Shown here in pieces: positions 8,185 through 17,257 of a stretch of DNA of 53,006 bases. The notes under the pieces are model-generated. The model was not told where the DNA came from, made no database searches, and worked only from the letters and a program-made list of their open reading frames with translations. Made by a program: the position numbers and the translations under genes. The DNA is from an uncultured Clostridia bacterium (lineage in GTDB: Bacteria; Bacillota; Clostridia; Oscillospirales; Acutalibacteraceae), in the NCBI GenBank assembly GCA_937912175.1, contig CALDOU010000034.1, positions 1 to 53,006 of the forward strand, given 5' to 3'. Position 1 is the first letter of the stretch. Every line of letters begins with the position of its first letter.

Positions 8185-8652
8185 ATGAGAGTTGGTCACG
8201 GATATGATGTGCATAAGCTTGTAAAGGGCAGAAAACTTATTTTGGGCGGTGTAGATATCCCGTTTGAGTTTGGCCTTTTGGGACATTCTGATGCTGATGT
8301 TTTAATTCATGCAATAATGGATTCTTTATTAGGCGCCGCCGGGTTGGGGGACATAGGCTATTATTTTCCGGATACCGAACTTAAATATAAAGGCGCTTGC
8401 AGTTTGGAACTCTTAAAAGAAGTTTGTGCTTTATTAAAGAAGAATAATTATGGTATTGAAAATATAGACGCTACAATTGTTGCACAATCCCCAAAACTTT
8501 TAGATTATATTCCCCTAATGAAAAGTAATATTTCCGAGGCGTGTGAAATTGCTTTGAACTCGGTTAATATTAAAGCAACAACGGAAGAAAGATTGGGGTT
8601 TACGGGGCGAATGGAAGGAATTAGTGCACATGCGGTGTCGCTGATAAATTAA
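8185..8652 (+). CDS. ispF: 2-C-methyl-D-erythritol 2,4-cyclodiphosphate synthase
   Basis: 155-residue trimeric zinc enzyme that cyclises CDP-methylerythritol 2-phosphate, the step after IspE. Signatures: GHGYDVH (about 4-10, zinc ligands Asp and His), LGHSDADVLIHAIMD (about 32-46), DIGYYFPDT (about 56-64) and the C-terminal TTEERLGFTGRMEG (about 132-145) with its Glu. Full length. It ends the metG-tatD-ispF group, with a clear terminator 20 bases beyond the stop. Confidence 0.96.
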   Translation: MRVGHGYDVHKLVKGRKLILGGVDIPFEFGLLGHSDADVLIHAIMDSLLGAAGLGDIGYYFPDTELKYKGACSLELLKEVCALLKKNNYGIENIDATIVAQSPKLLDYIPLMKSNISEACEIALNSVNIKATTEERLGFTGRMEGISAHAVSLIN

Positions 8653-8671
8653 ATAATAAAAATTTTATTTG

Positions 8672-8713
8672 GGTCTTATGCGTTATTTTGGCATAAGACC
8701 TTTATCATTTTTA
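8672..8713 (+). terminator. Terminator after ispF
   Basis: GGTCTTATGC (8672-8681) pairs perfectly with GCATAAGACC (8691-8700) over a 9-base loop, followed by TTTATCATTTTTAT. Confidence 0.85.
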
Positions 8714-8858
8714 TATCTGTTTTCATATTATATATTGATGAAGTAAAGTCCAAAAATAAAATTTTGTAAATGCTTCTTCGTGATAAATTAAAAAATAAAT
8801 TTTGAAAGATATTGTTATATAAAATTATTGCTTTTATAAAAGAATAGGAGGTAAAGAA

Positions 8859-10010
8859 GTGATATATTTTGATAATTCCGCAACGACTTATCCAAAGCCG
8901 AAAGTTGTAAATATGGCTGTGTTGGAAGCATTGAAAAAATATGGCGCAAATCCCGGTCGAAGTGGGCACACTATGTCACGTAACTCAGGGGAAGAGGTTG
9001 AAAAATGCAGAAAAACCGCAGCAAAGTTATTTGGAGTAAAATATAGTTCTAATATTGCATTTACTTTGAATTGTACTCAGGCGATAAATATGGTTATAAA
9101 AGGCTTTTTAAAGCCCGGAGACCATGTGGTTACTTCGTGCTTGGAGCACAATGCGGTAATGCGTCCTCTTAATAAACTTGAAAAAGATGGTGTTATTACA
9201 TATACCACTGTTAAAGTTTATCCGGGTGATAATGATAAAACCGTGGATTCTTTCCGAAAAGGTATTAATTCAAAAACTCGTTTGATAATTTGCACCCATG
9301 CGTCCAACGTCTGGGGCATAAAATTGCCAATTGAAAGAATAGCCGCATTAGGTAAAATTTATGATATCCCCACCTTGGTTGACGGGGCTCAATCGGCGGG
9401 ACTTGTTCCTATTGATTTTGAAAGTCTCGGTATAGATTTTTTGTGTTTAGCGGGACATAAAGGGCTATATGGGCCGATGGGTACGGGTATGCTTATTACA
9501 AAGAGCTCATATAAACTGAACACTATAATCGAAGGTGGAACGGGAACGGATTCTATGATATTGTGCCAGCCTAAAGTGATGCCTCAGAAATTTGAAAGCG
9601 GTACTCCGAATATGATTGGAATTTGCGGTCTTATGGCGGGTATGAATTTTGTTATGTCCCAGGGCGTTGAAAATATTGCTAACCATGAAGCCGGTCTTAT
9701 TTTATATTTATATGAAAAATTAAAAAATATTAACGGTGTAAAGCTGTATATGCCTCGCCCGGATATCAATCATTTTGTCCCTCTTTTAAGTTTTAATATA
9801 AGAGGTTATATTAGTGATGAAGTAGGAAAAATTTTAGATAAAAACGGCATAGAAGTAAGAACGGGCCTTCAATGTGCTCCGCTGGCACATGAGTTTGGCG
9901 GTAGCTCTCATACAGGAGCGGTAAGAGTAAGTCCTTCCATATTTAATAAAAAACAAGAGGTAGACCGATTGATAGACGTTGTTAAAACTATTCCTCCGAA
10001 AGCCGGATAA
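8859..10010 (+). CDS. Cysteine desulfurase-like class V aminotransferase
   Basis: 383-residue PLP enzyme of the NifS/SufS superfamily. It begins with the typical MIYFDNSATTYPKP, carries the PLP lysine in LAGHKGLYGPMGTG (about 202-215) and the sulfur-carrying Cys in RTGLQCAPLAHE (about 333-344). That version of the Cys loop matches a clostridial/enterococcal subgroup of unassigned cysteine desulfurases better than IscS or SufS. No scaffold gene (iscU, sufU) adjoins, so the sulfur acceptor is unknown; Fe-S assembly, tRNA thiolation or selenium metabolism are all possible. GTG 8859 is chosen because AGGAGG at 8846-8851 is ideally spaced. It looks monocistronic. Confidence 0.9.
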   Translation: MIYFDNSATTYPKPKVVNMAVLEALKKYGANPGRSGHTMSRNSGEEVEKCRKTAAKLFGVKYSSNIAFTLNCTQAINMVIKGFLKPGDHVVTSCLEHNAVMRPLNKLEKDGVITYTTVKVYPGDNDKTVDSFRKGINSKTRLIICTHASNVWGIKLPIERIAALGKIYDIPTLVDGAQSAGLVPIDFESLGIDFLCLAGHKGLYGPMGTGMLITKSSYKLNTIIEGGTGTDSMILCQPKVMPQKFESGTPNMIGICGLMAGMNFVMSQGVENIANHEAGLILYLYEKLKNINGVKLYMPRPDINHFVPLLSFNIRGYISDEVGKILDKNGIEVRTGLQCAPLAHEFGGSSHTGAVRVSPSIFNKKQEVDRLIDVVKTIPPKAG

Positions 10011-10047
10011 AAAACTTTTATTAATATGATCGCTTTTGTGATTTTAC

Positions 10048-10076
10048 TTGAAACCAAAATTAAATATTGGTAAAAT
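10048..10076 (+). promoter_or_regulatory. Promoter for the cdaA-cdaR unit
   Basis: TTGAAA 10048-10053, 17-base spacer, TAAAAT 10071-10076 with TG at 10068-10069 (extended -10). The spacer begins CCAA and ends TTGG, an inverted repeat that could bind a regulator. The leader is about 85 bases. Confidence 0.6.
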
Positions 10077-10168
10077 TATAAGTATTAACTATGAATTATA
10101 ATGTTGATTATAACAAAATAAGTTAATGCTTATTTTTATTTGCTTCAAGAACGGAGTTGAAGATACAA

Positions 10169-11053
10169 ATGGATTATTTTTCCGGCGTTTGGACTGCTTT
10201 TCAAAGCTTGATGCGAACTTTTAACATATATGATTTTTTAGATATGGTAATAGTATCTTTTTTGATTTATCATTTGATAAAATTTATCAGGGAATCTCGT
10301 GCCGGTCAGTTGGTTAAAGGTATTTTGGTAATACTTGTTGCTTACTTTTTGGCCTGTCAGCTTAATTTTAAAATGCTCAGTACTATTTTAAATAACTTTT
10401 TTCAATTCAGTATTTTTGGGATTTTAATAGTATTTCAACCTGAATTGCGCCGTGCATTGGAAAAGCTCGGAAGAAGCAATTTTAAAGATTATTGGTCTTT
10501 TAAAAATTTTAGAAGAGAAGAAGATTCTTATAATGAAAAATACAGGAAGTTGATAAATGTTATTTCTGATTCCGTATTGTCATTAAGTGAAGAAAAAATG
10601 GGAGCTTTAATTGTTTTTGAAAGAAAAACAAGATTAGGAGACATAATTTCAACAGGAACCGTTATTAAATCTAAGCCCTCGGTACCTTTAATTTGTAATA
10701 TATTTTTTAATAAAGCTCCGTTGCACGATGGCGCCTTGATAATAAAAGACGGTCTTCTTTATGCGGGTGGTTGTATTTTGCCCCTTACCAAAAGTGAGCG
10801 TTTGAGTAGAAAGTTAGGAACTCGCCACAGAGCGGCTGTGGGAATAAGTGAAAATTCCGATGCGGTTGCGGTGATAGTTTCAGAAGAAACAGGAAATATT
10901 TCCATAGCGGTTAATGGGGTTTTAGAAACATATTCAAACTTAAGAGTGTTTAAAAAAGATTTGGAAAAATTGTTGCTTGATTTTTCGAAATTTGATAAAA
11001 AAAATTTTAAAAGTTCCGTATCTTCTTTTAGGAAGGTGATTAAAAATGGTTAA
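10169..11053 (+). CDS. cdaA: Membrane-bound diadenylate cyclase CdaA (DacA)
   Basis: 294-residue enzyme that makes cyclic di-AMP from two ATP at the membrane, the messenger controlling potassium/osmolyte balance and wall integrity in Firmicutes. Three hydrophobic segments occupy about residues 22-100, followed by the DisA_N catalytic domain with both hallmarks: LHDGALII (about 188) and RHRAAVGIS (about 220). ATG 10169 is preferred over an in-frame TTG at 10157 because the latter lies directly against the GGAG at 10153-10156 with no spacing. Its stop overlaps the start of cdaR by 8 bases, indicating translational coupling. The usual third gene glmM is not adjacent. Confidence 0.95.
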   Translation: MDYFSGVWTAFQSLMRTFNIYDFLDMVIVSFLIYHLIKFIRESRAGQLVKGILVILVAYFLACQLNFKMLSTILNNFFQFSIFGILIVFQPELRRALEKLGRSNFKDYWSFKNFRREEDSYNEKYRKLINVISDSVLSLSEEKMGALIVFERKTRLGDIISTGTVIKSKPSVPLICNIFFNKAPLHDGALIIKDGLLYAGGCILPLTKSERLSRKLGTRHRAAVGISENSDAVAVIVSEETGNISIAVNGVLETYSNLRVFKKDLEKLLLDFSKFDKKNFKSSVSSFRKVIKNG

Positions 11054-12347
11054 GTTTAACTTTCAACTTCTGAAAGAAAAATTTAAAAAAATAAATTTTA
11101 GCAAGCTTTTTTATAATAATAAATTTGTTGCGATTTTTTCCGTATTGATTTCTTTTATCATATGGGTAGCCGTTTCTTCCAATACAAGCGAAAGCGTACC
11201 GGTGGTAATAGGAGATATACCGGTTGATATTAAACTTTCTGAAAGTGCAGTGCAAGACGGATTGCGAATTTTCAGCGGGAATGATATTACGGCAAGGGTG
11301 GAGATTACGGGTAATCGATTAGTGGTCGGACAGGTTACAAAAAATGATATTCAGGTTTCGGCTTCTCAATCTGTTAGTACCATTACATCTCCGGGAAATT
11401 ATACTTTGGAGCTTTCGGCCAAAAAGGTTGGAGTTTTGCAAGATTATGAAATAGTTTCGGCAGTAAAACCTTCAGTGATAACCGTTATGGTTGATAGGTA
11501 TAGGGAATCTGAATTTGTTGTTGAGCCGGAAATTAATTTTACTCCCAAATCCGGTTATTTTGTGGGAAGTGTTGCGTTATCTACCGATAAAGTGACGTTA
11601 GCCGGTCCGGAAACAGAAATTTCCAAAGTTAAAAAAGTTAAAGTTTTAAGCAATATTTCGGGAGAAGTAAGCAACTCGATAAATTTAAATTTGCCAATTG
11701 TAATGTATGATGCTTACGGTCAACCGATTAATAGCGAAACCATTACTTGCAGTGCAAACAATATTGATGTAAGTATTCCTGTTCTTATGAAAAAAGAGGT
11801 AAATTTAGTTCCTACTTTTTCAGGTTTGCCTAATGGAATTGACTTTGAAAAAGAATATAAAGGTATGTTGAAAATAACACCTTTAAAATTAGAAATAGCG
11901 GGTCCTGAAGATGTTATTTCAAACTTAAAAAATGTAAAATTGGAAGAAATAGATTTTAAAAATGTAAACCTACAAACAAATAGGTTTAACTCGCGTATTA
12001 ATTTGCCACAAGGTTGCAGGAGTCTTAATGATGTTTATTCTGTTGACGTGAATATTAATATGACCCCGTTTAAAGAGAAGAACATAAATATAAATCAATT
12101 TACATTTAAAAATATTCCCGAAGGTAAAAAACCTGTTGTTTATAACAGCAGTATAGATGTTGTAGTTTTATCCGCAATCAGCGAATTTAATCGTATTAAA
12201 CCTTCTGATATAGTTGCTGAAATTGATTTTGCGAATGTGGGTGAGTATGCTTCCTCTATGGAGATGCCCGTCAATATATTAATCAAAGGGTTTGGTACTG
12301 CTTGGGTTTGTGGAAATTACAGTGTGAATGTTAATCTTACGTCTTAA
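11046..12347 (+). CDS. cdaR: YbbR-domain regulator of CdaA (CdaR)
   Basis: 433-residue protein with one N-terminal membrane helix (about residues 24-42, VAIFSVLISFIIWVAVSS) and an extracytoplasmic part built of tandem YbbR repeats of about 80-90 residues, recognisable by recurring segments ending in SxINLxL or NVxIPV-type strands. CdaR proteins bind CdaA at the membrane and tune cyclic-di-AMP synthesis. AGGAAGGTG immediately upstream supports ATG 11046, which overlaps the end of cdaA. Residue-level similarity within this family is low; the call rests on architecture and gene order. Confidence 0.9.
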   Translation: MVKFNFQLLKEKFKKINFSKLFYNNKFVAIFSVLISFIIWVAVSSNTSESVPVVIGDIPVDIKLSESAVQDGLRIFSGNDITARVEITGNRLVVGQVTKNDIQVSASQSVSTITSPGNYTLELSAKKVGVLQDYEIVSAVKPSVITVMVDRYRESEFVVEPEINFTPKSGYFVGSVALSTDKVTLAGPETEISKVKKVKVLSNISGEVSNSINLNLPIVMYDAYGQPINSETITCSANNIDVSIPVLMKKEVNLVPTFSGLPNGIDFEKEYKGMLKITPLKLEIAGPEDVISNLKNVKLEEIDFKNVNLQTNRFNSRINLPQGCRSLNDVYSVDVNINMTPFKEKNININQFTFKNIPEGKKPVVYNSSIDVVVLSAISEFNRIKPSDIVAEIDFANVGEYASSMEMPVNILIKGFGTAWVCGNYSVNVNLTS

Positions 12348-12394
12348 TAAAAAAGTTTTATTAAATTAAAAATCGAAATGGAGAATAGTATTTT

Positions 12395-12790
12395 ATGAAC
12401 AGGCGCCAATCACGAGAACAGGCATTTATATTTTTATTTGAAAGCACTTTTGGTTTGCAAAGTTTGGAAGAAATTTTGGAATATGCAAATTTGATAAGGG
12501 AAGAAGTACTTAGTGATTTTGCTGAAAAATTATTTAATGGAGTTTTTGAACATAAGGAAATAATTGATGACTATATTGAAAAAAATCTTAAAGAGTGGAA
12601 GAAAGATAGGTTATCACGCACCGCTTTATCAATTTTAAGGTTGTGTGTATACGAATTGGTATATTGCAAGAAAGAAACCCCGACCAGTGTGGCAATTAAT
12701 GAGGCCGTGGAAATTGCTAAAAAATACGGCACTCCGGAAGAAGCTTCTTATATAAATGGGGTTTTGGGAGCGATAGAAAAAAGTATTTAA
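12395..12790 (+). CDS. nusB: Transcription antitermination protein NusB
   Basis: 131-residue all-helical RNA-binding protein that with NusE (S10) assembles antitermination complexes on rRNA operons. It has the family opening NRRQSREQAFIFLFE (about 2-16), WKKDRLSRTALSILRL (about 67-82) and the C-terminal NEAVEIAKKYGTPEEASYINGVLG region. Full length. It is the first gene of the conserved order nusB-xseA-xseB-ispA-dxs. Confidence 0.96.
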   Translation: MNRRQSREQAFIFLFESTFGLQSLEEILEYANLIREEVLSDFAEKLFNGVFEHKEIIDDYIEKNLKEWKKDRLSRTALSILRLCVYELVYCKKETPTSVAINEAVEIAKKYGTPEEASYINGVLGAIEKSI

Positions 12791-12813
12791 AAAATTAATT
12801 ATATAAATTAAGA

Positions 12814-12841
12814 GGCACTTGTATTTTATAGGTGCCCTATA
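12814..12841 (+). other. Overlapping alternative hairpins between nusB and xseA
   Basis: GGCAC (12814-12818) can pair with GTGCC (12832-12836). Alternatively TATAGG (12827-12832) pairs with CCTATA (12836-12841) over a TGC loop. The two folds exclude each other and there is no T-run, so this is not a standard terminator; it could set the nusB/xseA expression ratio or be chance. Confidence 0.3.
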
Positions 12842-12874
12842 GCTATTTTAAGCGGTTATTTTAGGTGATTATGT

Positions 12875-14080
12875 ATGATTGATAATAAATTTATCACGGT
12901 TTCACAGCTTAATGCGTATATAAAAATGAAATTTGACAGTGATGTTAATTTAAGCGACATATTTATTTCGGGAGAAATATCAAATTTTAAAATGGCGACT
13001 TCGGGACATCTTTATTTTTCTTTAAAAGATAGTAAAAGTGTGGTAAGAGCGGTTATGTTTGCCGGAGAAGCGAGGAAAGTGCAATTTAATGTTTCTGATG
13101 GAATGAGCGTAATTGTCAGAGGGAGAGTTTCAAGTTATGAGGCTTCGGGTCAGTATCAAGTTTATGTAAAAGATATTCAACCGCAGGGTCAAGGTTCAGT
13201 ATATTTGATTTTTGAGCAATTAAAAGCAAAATTGCTTTCGGAAGGTCTTTTTGACGATTCTTTAAAAAAAGGAATTCCAAAATACCCTAAAAAAATTGGA
13301 GTAGTTACCTCTCGAACAGGGGCGGTGATTCATGACATAAAAACGGTTGTTTCCAGAAGGTATCCACTTTGTGAAATAGTACTTTATCCCGTAGAGGTAC
13401 AAGGTGAGAGAGCAGCTTCACAGATAGTTAAAGGAATTAATTATTTTAATAAGTTTTTTAGTGTTGATGTTATTATTATCGGCCGTGGTGGGGGCTCTTT
13501 GGAAGAATTGTGGGCGTTCAACAAAGAAGAAGTTGCACGAGCCATATTTGTTTCCCAAATTCCGGTTATTTCGGCGGTAGGTCACGAAACCGACGTTACA
13601 ATATGTGACTTTGTTGCCGACAAGCGTGCTGCTACTCCTTCTGTGGCTGCGGAGATTGCAGTTCCGGATATGAATATTTTAAAGTCCGAAATAAAAAACA
13701 ATAAAATCATAATGAAAAAGCTGATATTATCACAGCTGGAACAATTAAGTTATGCTATAAAAAGCTATAAAAACTTTTTTGAAAAAAATCATCCCACTAA
13801 TATGATTAAATCTCGGATTTCGGATTTATCGCAAATTAAAAACAGGCTTTTTAGGAGTTATGAAAATTTTGTTTTAAAAAATAAGAATAGATATGAAATT
13901 TTAAAAAAAGGGCTTAATTTGTGTTCTGAAAAATTTGCTTTAAAAAGAGGTTATTCACTTATTTTAAGAGGTTCCGAAAACATTAAACATATTGAACAGA
14001 TTACCGAAAATATGGAAGTAGAAATTTACTTGTCAAACGGAAAAATAAAGTGCAATTTGAGTAATATAAAAATTATTTAG
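12875..14080 (+). CDS. xseA: Exodeoxyribonuclease VII large subunit
   Basis: 401-residue catalytic subunit of the ATP-independent single-strand exonuclease used in DNA repair. An N-terminal OB fold (about 5-100) with the GEISNFKMATSGHLYFSLKD strand pattern is followed by the catalytic domain with IIIGRGGGSLEELWAFN (about 200-216), SAVGHETDVTICDFVAD (about 230-246) and RAATPSVAAE (about 249-258), then a long helical coiled-coil region. AGGTGA at 12863-12868 serves ATG 12875. xseB follows 13 bases after the stop. Confidence 0.96.
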   Translation: MIDNKFITVSQLNAYIKMKFDSDVNLSDIFISGEISNFKMATSGHLYFSLKDSKSVVRAVMFAGEARKVQFNVSDGMSVIVRGRVSSYEASGQYQVYVKDIQPQGQGSVYLIFEQLKAKLLSEGLFDDSLKKGIPKYPKKIGVVTSRTGAVIHDIKTVVSRRYPLCEIVLYPVEVQGERAASQIVKGINYFNKFFSVDVIIIGRGGGSLEELWAFNKEEVARAIFVSQIPVISAVGHETDVTICDFVADKRAATPSVAAEIAVPDMNILKSEIKNNKIIMKKLILSQLEQLSYAIKSYKNFFEKNHPTNMIKSRISDLSQIKNRLFRSYENFVLKNKNRYEILKKGLNLCSEKFALKRGYSLILRGSENIKHIEQITENMEVEIYLSNGKIKCNLSNIKII

Positions 14081-14093
14081 AGGGGAATTTTTT

Positions 14094-14288
14094 ATGAAAA
14101 AAAATAAAATGAGTTTTGAAGACTCAATGAAAAAATTAGAGGAAATAGTGCTTCGTCTTGAAAGCGGTGATGAAACACTGGAAGATACAATTGCCCTCTA
14201 TGAAGAAGGCATAAATCTTGGTAATAACTGTGAAAAAATGTTAAATGATGCAGAGCAAAAAATTACTATTATAGATATTAATGAATAG
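14094..14288 (+). CDS. xseB: Exodeoxyribonuclease VII small subunit
   Basis: 64-residue helical-hairpin protein that binds along the coiled coil of XseA. It carries the family core SFEDSMKKLEEIVLRLESGD with LEDTIALYEEG and a final LNDAEQKI. AGAGGGG lies just before ATG 14094. Normal length; expected to be translated in excess of the large subunit. Confidence 0.95.
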   Translation: MKKNKMSFEDSMKKLEEIVLRLESGDETLEDTIALYEEGINLGNNCEKMLNDAEQKITIIDINE

Positions 14289-14314
14289 TTTATTGTAAAT
14301 TTATGGAGGAAGTT

Positions 14315-15166
14315 TTGGATTATCATCTTGAATACAAAAAATATATAGCGTCTTTTGAAAGTTTTTTAAGTGATTACATTAATAATTTAAATGATGTGGA
14401 TGATGTTTTGCTTAAATCCATGAAATATAGTTTGTTTTCGGGCGGAAAAAGAGTGAGACCCGTAATAATGCTTGCTATGTATGATCTTTGCCTGAAAAAT
14501 TATAATAATAAAAAGGGTAGTCATTTGATATATAAATTTGCTTCGGCTATCGAAATGATACATACTTACTCTTTAATACATGATGATTTGCCTTGTATGG
14601 ATAATGATACTTTGCGTCGAGAACAACCTTGTAATCATATTGTTTTCGGAGAAAGTACGGCTTTATTGGCTGGAGATGCACTTTTGGATTTGGCGTTTGA
14701 AATTGTGAGTAGTGTTGACGATGATGTGTTTGATTGCCAAGCTGTTTTAAGATGTATAAATATCTTGTCAGAACTTTCGGGTTGTAGGGGGATGGTTTCG
14801 GGCCAATGCCTTGATTTAAAATGGGATAAATCTTTAAAAACGAAAGAAACGCTTATTGATATATATAATTTAAAAACCGCAAAATTAATTATTGCTGCGT
14901 CTAAAATAGGCGCAATACTCGGTGGGGCCAATGAAGAAAAAATTAAGTTGGCTGAAGATTTTGGCAAAAATATCGGAATATGTTTTCAACTGGTTGATGA
15001 TATTTTGGATAACGAAAAAGAAAATATTGCTCTTTTTGAAGAGCCTGATGCTACACATTTAGTTAAGTCACTTATCGAAGATTCTTATAAAAAATTAAAT
15101 TTGATAAATAACGACTGCGATTTTTTGAAAGAATTTACTTTACGCTTGATGACAAGACTAAAATAA
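14315..15166 (+). CDS. ispA: Farnesyl/geranyl diphosphate synthase (short-chain polyprenyl synthase)
   Basis: 283-residue all-helical prenyltransferase condensing isopentenyl and allylic diphosphates into C15 (possibly C20) chains for undecaprenyl-phosphate and quinone-like lipids. Both Asp-rich motifs are present: HDDLPCMDND (first, about 88) and QLVDDILDN (second, about 226), with SGGKRVRP before the first. An ATG at 14303 is in frame, but GGAGGA at 14305-14310 lies inside that extension and points to TTG 14315, so that start is chosen. The C-terminal end is short but normal (RLMTRLK). It belongs to the nusB-dxs group and supplies chains from the MEP pathway. Confidence 0.93.
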   Translation: MDYHLEYKKYIASFESFLSDYINNLNDVDDVLLKSMKYSLFSGGKRVRPVIMLAMYDLCLKNYNNKKGSHLIYKFASAIEMIHTYSLIHDDLPCMDNDTLRREQPCNHIVFGESTALLAGDALLDLAFEIVSSVDDDVFDCQAVLRCINILSELSGCRGMVSGQCLDLKWDKSLKTKETLIDIYNLKTAKLIIAASKIGAILGGANEEKIKLAEDFGKNIGICFQLVDDILDNEKENIALFEEPDATHLVKSLIEDSYKKLNLINNDCDFLKEFTLRLMTRLK

Positions 15167-15251
15167 AGAGTTTTATAATATGTGATATAATATAATTATA
15201 TTTAATAATTAAACAATGTTTATATTTAAAGAAAGAAGTATATGATTAATA

Positions 15252-17111
15252 ATGGAAGATAAAAATAAATTCCCGTTGTTAAGTAAAATAAATTCTCCAA
15301 AAGATTTAAACAACATAAATAATTTGGAAAATTTGTGTTCTGAAATAAGGGAAAAGCTTATTGAAGTTATATCTCGAAACGGTGGGCATTTGGCTTCTAA
15401 TTTAGGTATTGTGGAACTTACTGTTGCGCTGTATAAGGTTTTTAATGAAAAGTCTGATAAAATCGTTTGGGATGTTAGTCATCAAAGTTATACTCATAAA
15501 ATTCTTACCGGAAGGTTTGATAAAATAGATACAATAAGAAAAGAAAACGGACTTTCGGGTTATACAAATCGAAAAGAAAGTGAGTATGATTCTTTTACGG
15601 TAGGGCATAGTAGTACTTCGATTTCTTCTGCTTTAGGTCTTGCCGAATCTAAGAAAATTTTAAAAGAAGACGGCCATGTGGTAGCGGTTATCGGAGATGG
15701 AGCTTTAACCGGAGGATTGGCGTACGAAGGCCTTAATAATGCCGGAAGATTTAAGAAAAATTTTATAATTATTCTTAATGACAATAAAATGTCAATTTCA
15801 AAGAATGTTGGTGCGGTGGCAAGGCACTTGTCTACTTTCCGAATCCGTCCTTCTTACGTTAAAGCTAAAAATTTTATGGAAAATATTTTAGATCGGACAA
15901 AAATTGGTTCAAAAATTAAAAATATGATGAAAGAATCCAAATCCGCCGTAAAAAAAGTAATATATAAAAACAGTATATTTGAGGATATGGGATTTGCATA
16001 TTACGGTCCTGTGGATGGACATAACTTAAATCAATTACAACAAGTGTTGACAATAGCCAAAAACCTTAATAAACCTACAGTGGTTCATGTAATAACCAAT
16101 AAAGGAAAGGGCTATAAGTTTGCGGAAAAAAAACCCGGAATATATCACGGAGTTCCTTCTTTTAATGTGTTAAAAGGAATAGATTTGGAAAACAATTCTC
16201 TTACGTTTTCTGCGGAGTTCGGGCGTTCTTTGTGTGATATGGCAAATTATGATCCCAGAATATGTGCTATAACCGCAGCTATGACTGCCGGTACAGGGCT
16301 AACTGAATTTAAAAATCGTTATAAAAGCCGTTTTTTTGATGTCGGAATTGCTGAAGAACACGCCGTTACTTTTGCGGGAGGACTGGCGGCAGGGGGATTG
16401 ATACCTGTTTTTGCGGTATATTCCAGTTTTTTGCAAAGGGCTTATGATCAAATTATTCACGACGTTTCTTTACAAGATTTAAAAGTAGTTTTTGCAATCG
16501 ACAGAGCCGGATTGGTGGGCGATGACGGTGAAACGCATCAGGGAATATTTGATGTTGCTTTTTTAAATACTGTACCGAATTTAATTATTTATGCTCCCGG
16601 TTTTTTGGAAGAGGTCGGCCCTATGCTCAATAGTGCGGCATTTACATATCTTCAGCCCTCGGCGATAAGATATCCAAAAGGAATGGAATTTTTTAAACCT
16701 GTAAATTTTAAATATACGGGAAACAACTTTGATTTTTATGGAGATAAAAATTCAGACACCCTGATTGTTACATATGGAAGGTTATTTTCCAATGCATATG
16801 CAGCTTATGAAAAGTTGAAAGAAAAAGATAGACCGATTAGTGTTTTAAAACTTAACATAATAAAACCGATTGATATACAATCGGTTAAAGAATCTTTGAA
16901 TTTTAAAAATATAATATTTTTTGAAGAAGGCGTTAAGTCAGGGGGGATCGCCGAGAAATTCGGTTCATTGTTAATAAATGAACATTATAACGGTAAATAT
17001 AAAGTTTGTGCCATAAATGATGAATTTGTTCCACATGCAACAATTGATTCACAATTTAAAAGGTATTCGTTTGATGTTGATGGAATGATTGAAATAGTTA
17101 AAGGCGTCTAA
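15252..17111 (+). CDS. dxs: 1-deoxy-D-xylulose-5-phosphate synthase
   Basis: 619-residue thiamine-diphosphate transketolase-like enzyme that makes DXP from pyruvate and glyceraldehyde 3-phosphate, the entry and flux-controlling step of the MEP pathway. It has GGHLASNLGIVELTVALY (about 41-58), the thiamine/Mg motif GDGALTGGLAYEGLNNAG with NDNKMSIS (about 147-182) and, in the pyrimidine domain, DRAGLVGDDGETHQG (about 418-432). The usual WDVGHQSYPHK reads WDVSHQSYTHK, a small deviation in a conserved loop. The spacing from ispA is 85 bases and contains AT-rich TATAAT sequences at 15174 and 15186, so an additional promoter is possible. Confidence 0.96.
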   Translation: MEDKNKFPLLSKINSPKDLNNINNLENLCSEIREKLIEVISRNGGHLASNLGIVELTVALYKVFNEKSDKIVWDVSHQSYTHKILTGRFDKIDTIRKENGLSGYTNRKESEYDSFTVGHSSTSISSALGLAESKKILKEDGHVVAVIGDGALTGGLAYEGLNNAGRFKKNFIIILNDNKMSISKNVGAVARHLSTFRIRPSYVKAKNFMENILDRTKIGSKIKNMMKESKSAVKKVIYKNSIFEDMGFAYYGPVDGHNLNQLQQVLTIAKNLNKPTVVHVITNKGKGYKFAEKKPGIYHGVPSFNVLKGIDLENNSLTFSAEFGRSLCDMANYDPRICAITAAMTAGTGLTEFKNRYKSRFFDVGIAEEHAVTFAGGLAAGGLIPVFAVYSSFLQRAYDQIIHDVSLQDLKVVFAIDRAGLVGDDGETHQGIFDVAFLNTVPNLIIYAPGFLEEVGPMLNSAAFTYLQPSAIRYPKGMEFFKPVNFKYTGNNFDFYGDKNSDTLIVTYGRLFSNAYAAYEKLKEKDRPISVLKLNIIKPIDIQSVKESLNFKNIIFFEEGVKSGGIAEKFGSLLINEHYNGKYKVCAINDEFVPHATIDSQFKRYSFDVDGMIEIVKGV

Positions 17112-17206
17112 TACTAATAAGACAATAAAATTTTAGTTTTTAGCAGTGAAGTTTTACCATTAAATTTATACTATACTAAATACCGACTTTTGGGTTTAAA
17201 TTCATT

Positions 17207-17251
17207 AGGTAACTTTATAATCTTTTACCTCATATATTGAAGTGAGGTGAA
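17207..17251 (+). promoter_or_regulatory. Leader with two competing hairpins, one hiding the ribosome binding site
   Basis: AGGTAA (17207-17212) can pair with TTACCT (17225-17230). The overlapping TTTACCTCA (17224-17232) can instead pair with TGAGGTGAA (17243-17251), which contains the Shine-Dalgarno of the lipase gene. Only one of the two stems can form. The layout is that of a translational switch or thermometer; no ligand-binding fold is recognised. Confidence 0.4.
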
Positions 17252-17257
17252 CCCGGG

